Positions 57,619 through 64,000 of a stretch of DNA of 64,000 nucleotides are shown piece by piece. A program made the position numbers and the translations under genes. Under the pieces are notes generated by a model. That model had not been told where the DNA came from, made no database searches, and saw nothing but the letters and a program-made list of their open reading frames with translations. The first letter of the stretch is position 1. Each line of letters opens with the position of its first letter. This DNA is from Microbacterium sp. 18062 (GTDB lineage: Bacteria > Actinomycetota > Actinomycetes > Actinomycetales > Microbacteriaceae), in contig NZ_CACSKB010000013.1 in NCBI RefSeq assembly GCF_902706225.1, positions 21,133-85,132 of the forward strand, read 5' to 3'.

Positions 57619-58289
57619 GCTGCTCCCAGTGCTGATCGGTCGGCGCCCTCCGCGCCGGGGACGTCGGCGTCCGCGAGGGACGCCAGGATGCTGACGAGCG
57701 CGTTGTGCAGGTGCACGTGCGTCGCGTGTGCGGCGAGCTCTCCGTCGGCACCTGCGATCGCGGCGGCGATCTGACGGTGCTCGGCGACGGATGCGGCCAG
57801 CCGCTCGGGGTTGTCGCGCGCGAGCCGGCGCACCCGCACGAGGTGGGTGCGAACGGTGCGCAGGGCCGCGGTCAGGTAGTCGTTGGCGACGGCGGCGTCC
57901 AGGGCCGCGTCGAACCGGGCGATGAGGGCGTAGTACCCGTCGGCGTCCCGGGCGGGATCGACGGCGGCGAACTCGTCCGCCAGCTGCGAGAACTCGGCGG
58001 GATCGGCGCGCTCGGCGGCGAGCCGCGCGGCGGTCTCCTCGAGCGCGCGGCGCACCTGGAAGAGCTCGCGGATGTCGGTCGCGTCGATGTCGGTGACGAC
58101 CGTGACCCGCGGGGACTGCTGCGCGACGAGTCCGTCCGCGGCAAGACGGCCGAGTGCTTCGCGCAACGGCGTGCGGCTCACCCCGAGCCGCGTGGCCTGC
58201 TCCACCTCGCCGAGCACCGCGCCCGGGCGCAGGGCGCCGGACTGGATCTCCTCGAGCAGTGCGCGGTATGCGCGATCGCTCGCCCGCAT
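57615..58289 (-). CDS. GntR/FCD-family regulator of the prp operon
   Basis: About 224 residues. The N-terminal winged helix reads [20 protein letters not shown]; the FCD effector domain follows with [15 protein letters not shown] and [15 protein letters not shown] prefer ATG 58289 (GAAGG upstream); ATG 58316 would abut the operator. Its stop overlaps prpD, so the regulator is the first gene of its own operon and probably autoregulates through GTGTATACAC at 58318. Confidence 0.9.
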   Translation of the reverse strand: MRASDRAYRALLEEIQSGALRPGAVLGEVEQATRLGVSRTPLREALGRLAADGLVAQQSPRVTVVTDIDATDIRELFQVRRALEETAARLAAERADPAEFSQLADEFAAVDPARDADGYYALIARFDAALDAAVANDYLTAALRTVRTHLVRVRRLARDNPERLAASVAEHRQIAAAIAGADGELAAHATHVHLHNALVSILASLADADVPGAEGADRSALGAA

Positions 58290-58317
58290 CGCACCTTCGT
58301 CGCCGCTCACACACATA

Positions 58318-58327
58318 GTGTATACAC
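58318..58327. promoter_or_regulatory. GntR-type operator GTGTATACAC
   Basis: A perfect 10-bp palindrome within an AT-rich stretch directly upstream of the regulator. FCD regulators bind sites of this T-G-TATA-C-A form, so it probably controls the prp operon. Confidence 0.6.
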
Positions 58328-58435
58328 AATTCGATGAATACGCGCCATGAGGGCATCAAGAGGCAATCTTCGTATACAGAGAGTCCTGCTCGATCTCCTC
58401 GCTCACCCCGCAGCAGGCAACACGTCCGCCGCTGG

Positions 58436-58513
58436 GCGTACAGCGCCTTCCGCATCACCGTCATCGTGGTCCGACGCCTCAGCCCCGGGTTCATCCGGAT
58501 CACGCTCGGCGGC
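58436..58513 (+). pseudogene. Fragment of a siderophore-interacting protein gene
   Basis: In one frame 26 codons read [19 protein letters not shown] and then IRITLGG, the characteristic N-terminus of SIP-family ferric-siderophore reductases. Nothing family-like follows, so only the first ~25 residues of ~270 survive. Confidence 0.5.
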
Positions 58514-58935
58514 GGCCCTGGTGGTGGCGCTGGGGTGAGCCGGTCGGCGGCAGGACCGCCGACAGCGCCGAGCCCTGTCGAACTTCCCGCCCGCTCGCGG
58601 CCGAGGTCGCACCCGGTCGTCGGATCGAGCACGGGTTCGGGCACCTCACCCGCCTCACGCGGCAACATCCGCCCCACGAATCCGACGACCGGTGAGCCAC
58701 CCGCCCACTCGGAGACCGAGGACGAGTGACTCCCCGCTGGCGCAGGGGCGACCGCGCTTACCCGAGCGTGAAATAACGGAAAAATTAACGACCGCCGAGT
58801 CGGAGATCGCCCGAGAACCTTCCGTAACGTCGTGTCCGAGCACTCCGCCGAACCGGAATCACCCGAACGGAACCGGTCGCACCCATCCCGACGAACGCGG
58901 TCGGCACCCGTCCGACGACCCCGAGGAGACCGATC
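58514..58935. promoter_or_regulatory. Intergenic region before the PEP synthase regulator gene
   Basis: No gene is seen. An AT-rich patch at about 58770-58790 (AATAACGGAAAAATTAACG) probably marks the promoter of the two-gene unit downstream. GAGGAG at about 58922 serves the GTG start. Confidence 0.35.
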
Positions 58936-59772
58936 GTGCCGAACGCCCCGGCCCCGGCCCTCCCCGCGCGGCGGGCCGTCTTCTTCGTCTCCGACAGCAC
59001 CGGGGTGACGGCCGAGACGCTCGGAAGCGCCCTGCTGGTGAACTTTCCCGGCGTCGAGTTCGCCCGCCGGACGATCCCCTTCGTCGACACCCCCGAGGGC
59101 GCCGAGAACGTCCGGCGGGAGATCGAGCAGGCGGCGCGCAGCGGTGAGGAGCCGCTTCTGTTCACGACGGTGAAGGATCCCACCGTGAGCGAGGTGCTCG
59201 ACCGCGCCGGGTCGACGCGGATCGATCTGCTCGGCGGTCACCTCATCGAGCTGGAGCGCGCGCTCGGCGTGACCGCCTCCGAGCAGCAGGGCCAGTACCA
59301 CGGGGTCGGCGACGTCGAGCGCTACTTCGCCCGCATGCGCGCCGTCGAGTACGCGATCGAGCACGACGACGGACAGAGCACCCGCGCTCTCGACCTCGCC
59401 GACGTCGTCATCATCGCCCCGTCGCGCTGCGGCAAGACGCCCACCACGATGTACCTCGCACTGCAGTACGGGCTGCTCGTGGCCAACTACCCGCTCACCG
59501 ACGACGACTTCCCGACCGACGGGCTGCCGCGGGCGGTGGCCCCGTACGCGGCGCGCTGCTTCGGCATCACGACGACGCCGCTGCGGCTGAGCCAGGTGCG
59601 CCACGAACGGCGCCCGAACTCGCGGTACGCGAGCCTCGCGCAGTGCACCCTGGAGCTCCGCCGCGCCGAGGAGCTCTACCGGCGCACGCGGGTGCCGTTC
59701 GTGAACTCGTCGACCAAGAGCGTCGAGGAGATGTCCGCCGTCATCATGCAGTCCCTGCGGATCCGACCATGA
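58936..59772 (+). CDS. ppsR: PEP synthase regulatory kinase/pyrophosphorylase (DUF299)
   Basis: 278 residues. PSRP proteins inactivate PEP synthase by ADP-dependent threonine phosphorylation and reactivate it by Pi-dependent dephosphorylation. Motifs: [31 protein letters not shown], the P-loop [15 protein letters not shown] and [12 protein letters not shown] 58936 has GAGGAG 8 nt upstream. It is followed after 40 bp by its target gene. Confidence 0.93.
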   Translation: MPNAPAPALPARRAVFFVSDSTGVTAETLGSALLVNFPGVEFARRTIPFVDTPEGAENVRREIEQAARSGEEPLLFTTVKDPTVSEVLDRAGSTRIDLLGGHLIELERALGVTASEQQGQYHGVGDVERYFARMRAVEYAIEHDDGQSTRALDLADVVIIAPSRCGKTPTTMYLALQYGLLVANYPLTDDDFPTDGLPRAVAPYAARCFGITTTPLRLSQVRHERRPNSRYASLAQCTLELRRAEELYRRTRVPFVNSSTKSVEEMSAVIMQSLRIRP

Positions 59773-59812
59773 CAGCCTCCGCCCCGCGGCCGGCCCGACA
59801 GAAAGGCGCCCC

Positions 59813-62203
59813 ATGACCAACATCCTGTGGTTCGACGAGATCGGCATGGACGACGTGCCCCGGGTGGGCGGCAAGAACGCCTCGCTCGGCGAGATGGTGT
59901 CGCACCTGTCCGCCCTCGGCGTCCGTGTCCCGAACGGGTTCGCCACGACGGCGGACGCGTACCGACGGTTCCTGGAGGCGGAGGGGCTCGCCGGCCGCAT
60001 CCGGGACCGCATCGCGACGCTCGACGTCGAGGACGTCGCCTCGCTCTCGAGCGCCGGCGCCGACATCCGCGCGTGGGTCGAGGAGCAGCCCTTCCCCGCC
60101 GACGTCGAGCGCGACATCTTCGCCGCCCACGACCGACTGGTCGACGAGTCGGATGCGGACGTCACCTGGGCCGTGCGCTCCAGCGCCACCGCCGAGGACC
60201 TGCCCGACGCGTCCTTCGCCGGTCAGCAGGAGACGTTCCTGAACATCGCCGGCGCCGAGAACGTGCTGCGCGCGGTGCAGACCGTGTTCGCCTCGCTGTA
60301 CAACGACCGTGCGATCGCCTACCGCGCCCACCAGGGGTACGACGGCGAGGAGGTCGCGCTGTCGGCGGGGGTGCAGCGGATGGTGCGCTCGGACCGCGGC
60401 GCGTCGGGCGTCATGTTCACGGTCGACACCGAGTCCGGCTTCGACGACGCGGTGTTCGTCACGAGCGCGTACGGTCTCGGCGAGGCGGTCGTGCAGGGCG
60501 CGGTCAACCCGGACGAGTTCTACGTGTCCAAGCGCGCCCTGCGCGCCGGCCGCCCCGCCGTCCTGAAGCGGTCGGTCGGCGAGAAGGCGATCGCCATGAG
60601 GTACACCGACGCGTACCACGCCGGCGCCAGCACGGCGTTCGAGGACGTCGACGAGCACAGCCGCGCACGCTTCTCGCTGGACGACGCCGACGTGGAGGAG
60701 CTGGCGCGCCACGCGCTGACGATCGAGACGCACTACGGGCGGCCGATGGACATCGAATGGGCGAAGGACGGCGTCGACGGGCTGCTCTACATCGTGCAGG
60801 CGCGGCCCGAGACGGTCGTCTCGCGGACCGAGGCAGGCGTCATCCGGCGCTTCGTGCTGGGCGAGCGCGGCGAGGTGGCGGTCGCCGGACGCGCGATCGG
60901 GCAGCGCATCGGAGCGGGTTCCGCCCGCATCCTGACCAGCATCGACCAGATGGACGGGTTCCGGCCCGGCGAGGTGCTCGTCGCGGACATGACCGACCCC
61001 GACTGGGAGCCGATCATGAAGCGGGCGAGCGCGATCGTGACGAACCGCGGCGGCCGCACCTGCCACGCCGCCATCATCGCGCGGGAGCTCGGCATCCCCG
61101 CCGTGGTGGGCACGGGCGACGCGACCCGCACGATCGCCGAGGGCGACGAGGTCACCGTCTCGTGCGCGGAGGGCGACACCGGGTTCGTGTACCGGGGCCT
61201 GCTCCCGTTCGAGCAGCAGGAGACGTTCCTCGACAGCCTCCCGGAGGTGCCCGTGAAGATCACGATGAACGTCGGCACCCCCGACCAGGCGTTCACCTTC
61301 TCACGGCTGCCGAACCACGGGGTCGGGCTCGCCCGCCTCGAGTTCATCATCAACCGCCAGATCGGCATCCACCCCCGCGCGCTGCTCGAGGCCGACACGC
61401 TGCCGGACGAGATCCACAAGCGGGTGCTGCGGATGACCGCGGCCTACGCCACGCCGCGCGAGTACTTCGTGCGGCGGGTCGCGGAGGGCGTCTCGATGAT
61501 CGCGGCGGCCTTCTGGCCCGAGCCGGTGATCGTGCGGCTGAGCGACTTCAAGTCGAACGAGTACGCGAACCTCGTCGCGGGCGAGCTCTACGAGCCCCAC
61601 GAGGAGAACCCGATGCTCGGCTACCGCGGCGCCTCGCGGTACATCTCCGCCGACTTCCGGGCGTGCTTCGACATGGAGTGCGAGGCGCTCCGGTACGTCC
61701 GGGACGAGATGGGCTTCACGAACGTGCAGCTCATGGTCCCGTTCGTGCGCACGGTCGGCGAGGGGCATGCGGTGATCGAGCTGCTCGCGGAGAACGGCCT
61801 GCGCCGGGGACAGAACGACCTGCGCGTGCAGATGATGTGCGAGCTGCCGAGCAACGCGCTGCTCGCCGAGGAGTTCCTCGAGTTCTTCGACGGCTTCTCG
61901 ATCGGCTCAAACGACATGACCCAGTTGACGCTGGGCCTCGACCGCGACAGCTCGCTCGTCGCGCAGACCTTCGATGAGCGGGACCCCGCGGTGCTGAAGC
62001 TCCTGTCGATGGCGATCGCCGCGTGCCGCGCGAAGGGCAAGTACGTGGGGATCTGCGGACAGGGCCCCTCGGACCATCCCGACCTCGCCGAGTGGCTCGT
62101 CGCACAGGGGATCGAGTCGATCTCGCTGAACCCCGACACGGTCGTCGAGACCTGGCTGAGACTCGCCGCGTCCCCGAGCCCGGCCCAGGCCCGGGCGCGC
62201 TGA
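59813..62203 (+). CDS. ppsA: Phosphoenolpyruvate synthase (pyruvate, water dikinase)
   Basis: 796 residues. Makes PEP from pyruvate and ATP for gluconeogenesis. The N-terminal ATP-grasp domain (1-350) shows [11 protein letters not shown] and [20 protein letters not shown]; the phosphohistidine domain has [15 protein letters not shown] (active His, and the preceding Thr that PSRP targets); the C-terminal PEP-binding barrel (about 470-790) has [13 protein letters not shown] and [14 protein letters not shown]. It fits growth on substrates yielding pyruvate, such as the prp pathway. Confidence 0.96.
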   Translation: MTNILWFDEIGMDDVPRVGGKNASLGEMVSHLSALGVRVPNGFATTADAYRRFLEAEGLAGRIRDRIATLDVEDVASLSSAGADIRAWVEEQPFPADVERDIFAAHDRLVDESDADVTWAVRSSATAEDLPDASFAGQQETFLNIAGAENVLRAVQTVFASLYNDRAIAYRAHQGYDGEEVALSAGVQRMVRSDRGASGVMFTVDTESGFDDAVFVTSAYGLGEAVVQGAVNPDEFYVSKRALRAGRPAVLKRSVGEKAIAMRYTDAYHAGASTAFEDVDEHSRARFSLDDADVEELARHALTIETHYGRPMDIEWAKDGVDGLLYIVQARPETVVSRTEAGVIRRFVLGERGEVAVAGRAIGQRIGAGSARILTSIDQMDGFRPGEVLVADMTDPDWEPIMKRASAIVTNRGGRTCHAAIIARELGIPAVVGTGDATRTIAEGDEVTVSCAEGDTGFVYRGLLPFEQQETFLDSLPEVPVKITMNVGTPDQAFTFSRLPNHGVGLARLEFIINRQIGIHPRALLEADTLPDEIHKRVLRMTAAYATPREYFVRRVAEGVSMIAAAFWPEPVIVRLSDFKSNEYANLVAGELYEPHEENPMLGYRGASRYISADFRACFDMECEALRYVRDEMGFTNVQLMVPFVRTVGEGHAVIELLAENGLRRGQNDLRVQMMCELPSNALLAEEFLEFFDGFSIGSNDMTQLTLGLDRDSSLVAQTFDERDPAVLKLLSMAIAACRAKGKYVGICGQGPSDHPDLAEWLVAQGIESISLNPDTVVETWLRLAASPSPAQARAR

Positions 62204-62266
62204 GCGGTCGAGGCCCGCCCTGCACCCCTGCCTATCCGCCCTCCTCCTATCCGCCCCCTGCCTATC

Positions 62267-62337
62267 CGCGAGACTGCAGCGGGGCGCCGAGACAGCGGGG
62301 TAACCCCACGGTCTCGGCGCCACCGTGCAGTCTCGCG
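62267..62337. repeat. Intergenic palindromic element
   Basis: Near-perfect 27-bp arms: CGCGAGACTGCA and GGCGCCGAGAC blocks on the left (62267-62293) are mirrored on the right (62311-62337). Three CTATCCGC repeats precede it (62231-62269). It lies between convergent ppsA and the NUDIX gene; it may terminate both or be a dispersed REP-like element. Confidence 0.6.
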
Positions 62338-62385
62338 ACCCCGGCCCGGCCCCGGCACGCCTCCGAGACCGGGTCAGAGCGCGGA

Positions 62386-62859
62386 TCAGAGCTCGGAGAG
62401 CGCGCGTTCGAGCGCGTCGAGAGCGGGGCGCTGGCCTTTCACGAGCAACTCGCGCGCGGCGTCGAGCGTCACCCACTCCACCCGATCCACCTCGGGGAAG
62501 GATGCGGTGAGCCCGGAGCGCGGCGGCCACTCCATCTCGAACTCGCCGAAGCGCACGTCGTCGAGCGGGAGGCCTGTGCCGTCCGCGACGAAGACGGTCA
62601 CCCGCTTGCCCGACGCGTACGGGAAGGTGCCGAGCTCGGCGTACGGCCCCTCCGGAGGGTCGACACCGAGCTCCTCACGAAACTCCCGGACCGCCGCGTC
62701 GAGCGCGGCCTCCGCATCCGGGTCGTACTCGCCCTTGGGGAGCGACCAGGCCCCCGCATCCTTGCGGGCCCAGAACGGCCCGCCCATATGCGCGACGAGC
62801 ACCTCGACGCCGGCCGCCCCGAGGCGGTGCAGCAGCAGACCCGCGCTGTGCACGGTCAT
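62386..62859 (-). CDS. NUDIX hydrolase
   Basis: 157 residues. The Nudix box is complete: G-EYDPDAEAALDAAV then REFREELGV, preceded by AWSLPKGEY. It hydrolyses nucleoside-diphosphate derivatives; WSLPKGE is common in diadenosine-polyphosphate or housekeeping NUDIX proteins. GGAGGGG precedes ATG 62859, 20 bp after the aldo/keto reductase stop, so the two form an operon. Confidence 0.9.
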   Translation of the reverse strand: MTVHSAGLLLHRLGAAGVEVLVAHMGGPFWARKDAGAWSLPKGEYDPDAEAALDAAVREFREELGVDPPEGPYAELGTFPYASGKRVTVFVADGTGLPLDDVRFGEFEMEWPPRSGLTASFPEVDRVEWVTLDAARELLVKGQRPALDALERALSEL

Positions 62860-62879
62860 CGCGACGGCCCCTCCGGGCC

Positions 62880-63896
62880 TCAGGCGCCGGGGCGGCTCTT
62901 CGGCGACACCTCGTACGTCAGCGCCGGGTCGGTCTCCGCGACGCCCGCGAGGGCCGCGTCGATCGCCGCGAGGGCGTCGGCGTCGAGGGTCACGCCCGAG
63001 GCCTTGACGGTGTCGTCGAGCTGCTCGGGGCGGGAGGCGCCGACGAGCGCGGCCGACACGTTGGGGTTCTGCAGCACCCAGGCGATGGCCAGCTGCGGCA
63101 GCGTGAGCCCCGCCTCGTCCGCCACCGGCTTCAGCCGCTGCACCGCCTCGAGCACCTCGTCGCGCAGGAACCGCTTGATGAACGCGGCGCCGCTCTTGTC
63201 GTCGGTCGCCCGCGAGCCGGCGGGCACGGGCCGACCCGGCAGATATTTGCCGCTGAGCACGCCCTGCGCCATCGGCGACCAGACGATCTGCGAGATGCCG
63301 AGCTCCTCCGAGGTCGGCACGACCTTCTCCTCGATCACGCGCCACAGCGCCGAGTACTGCGGCTGGTTCGACACCAGCTGGAACCCGAGCTCGACGGCGA
63401 GCCGGTGCCCCTCGCGCAGCTGCTCGGCCGTCCACTCCGACACGCCGATGTAGAGCGCCTTGCCCTGCCGCACGACGTCGGCGAACGCCTGCATCGTCTC
63501 TTCCAGCGGGGTCTCGTAGTCGTACCGGTGCGCCTGGTACAGGTCGACGTACTCGACGCCGAGGCGCTCGAGCGAGCCGTGGATGCCGTCGAAGATGTGC
63601 TTGCGGCTCAGTCCCTGGTCGTTCGGACCCTTCGGGCCGATCGGCCAGTACACCTTCGTGAAGATCTCGAGCGACTCGCGGCGCTGTCCCTTGAGGGCCT
63701 CGCCGAGCACGACCTCCGCCGCGGTGTTCGCGTAGGTGTCGGCGGTGTCGAAGCTCGTGATGCCGAGGTCGAGCGCGCGGTGCACCGTCGCGATCGCCGC
63801 ATCGTTCTCCACCTGCGAGGCGTGCGTCACCCAGTTGCCGTAGGTGATCTCCGAGACCTTGAATCCGCTGTTGCCGAGATACCGGTAGTTGACCAT
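62880..63896 (-). CDS. Aldo/keto reductase (Kv-beta-like)
   Basis: 338 residues. Tetrad: Asp and Tyr in SFDTADTYANTAAEVVLG, Lys in EIFTKVYWPIG, His in DLYQAHRYDY. Cofactor motif AALVGASRPEQL. It resembles voltage-gated-K-channel beta-subunit-like reductases (YghZ/AKR14). ATG 63896 follows GGAGGG. The substrate cannot be deduced. Confidence 0.93.
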   Translation of the reverse strand: MVNYRYLGNSGFKVSEITYGNWVTHASQVENDAAIATVHRALDLGITSFDTADTYANTAAEVVLGEALKGQRRESLEIFTKVYWPIGPKGPNDQGLSRKHIFDGIHGSLERLGVEYVDLYQAHRYDYETPLEETMQAFADVVRQGKALYIGVSEWTAEQLREGHRLAVELGFQLVSNQPQYSALWRVIEEKVVPTSEELGISQIVWSPMAQGVLSGKYLPGRPVPAGSRATDDKSGAAFIKRFLRDEVLEAVQRLKPVADEAGLTLPQLAIAWVLQNPNVSAALVGASRPEQLDDTVKASGVTLDADALAAIDAALAGVAETDPALTYEVSPKSRPGA

Positions 63897-63971
63897 CCCT
63901 CCACGCTACTGCTCCGCTCCGATATCGGGGGCCGTCGCGGTCGGCCTTCCCCCGCCCCGCCCCCCACCCCC

Positions 63972-64000
63972 GTCTCCTATACACCTCAGACCCTGCCCAC
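63972..64000. other. Probable sequencing-adapter residue at contig end
   Basis: GTCTCCTATACAC matches the Tn5 mosaic-end (Nextera) sequence GTCTCTTATACAC at 12 of 13 positions, and the final GCCCAC matches the end of the adapter arm. A poly-C run precedes it. Likely an assembly artefact, not genomic DNA. Confidence 0.6.

Noticed and set aside
57619..60189. Upstream extension of the prpD frame to 1,365 codons
   Set aside because: It crosses the regulator, the intergenic region and ppsR in antisense; prpD starts at 57618 with a ribosome site.
59744..61066. Minus-strand frame of 440 codons opposite ppsA
   Set aside because: Composition is that of a shadow frame; ppsA on the other strand is complete with all family motifs.

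Overview
The window is high-G+C actinobacterial DNA. A fused PutA, a regulator-first propionate (prp) operon, an actinobacterial F420 gene set and a PEP synthase with its regulator suggest Microbacteriaceae, most likely Microbacterium or a relative; this is inferred from gene content, not from a search. The right end probably coincides with a contig end, because the last ~29 bases resemble sequencing adapter.

Core segment 1 (1-5462): the N-terminal part of PutA (proline to glutamate), running off the left edge, then a tightly coupled three-gene operon of unrecognised membrane-anchored proteins.

Island (5463-47216): a 38-bp perfect direct repeat occurs at 5463-5500 and 47179-47216. The right copy lies in the last codons of a membrane-protein gene. 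The ~41.7 kb between them looks like an integrated catabolic island: lower and uneven G+C, gene relics at both ends and in the middle, a decayed IS3-like element, and no visible integrase. Its modules, left to right, are: (a) aldo/keto reductases, an MFS exporter, an NtaA-type flavin monooxygenase, a LacI regulator and a dipeptide-type ABC importer, with three LacI-like operator candidates; (b) a polar-amino-acid ABC importer with a YheO-like regulator and a class-V aminotransferase-fold enzyme; (c) an M20 carbamoyl-amino-acid hydrolase; (d) a very high-G+C coenzyme F420 block, fbiC - flavin monooxygenase - fgd - broken cofC; (e) a ring-cleavage operon (NtaA-type monooxygenase, dihydropyrimidinase, F420-type LLM oxidoreductase, omega-transaminase, methylmalonate-semialdehyde dehydrogenase) with a MocR regulator, a BMP-type nucleoside ABC importer and a flavin reductase. 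Modules (c) and (e) together make an almost complete reductive-pyrimidine or hydantoin route: ring opening, decarbamoylation, transamination, oxidation to acyl-CoA. The classical dihydropyrimidine dehydrogenase is absent, and two LLM enzymes plus a flavin reductase stand in its place. The F420 block directly downstream could supply reduced F420, but its FO synthase lacks the radical-SAM cysteines of the CofH half and its cofC is broken.

Core segment 2 (47217-64000): the interrupted membrane protein, a thioesterase and a GNAT enzyme; a cytochrome-b-like membrane protein with ETF alpha/beta and an enoyl-CoA hydratase; the prpR-prpD-prpB-prpC operon for the methylcitrate cycle with a GTGTATACAC operator; PEP synthase and its regulatory kinase/phosphorylase; a NUDIX hydrolase and an aldo/keto reductase. 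No tRNA, rRNA or CRISPR array was seen.
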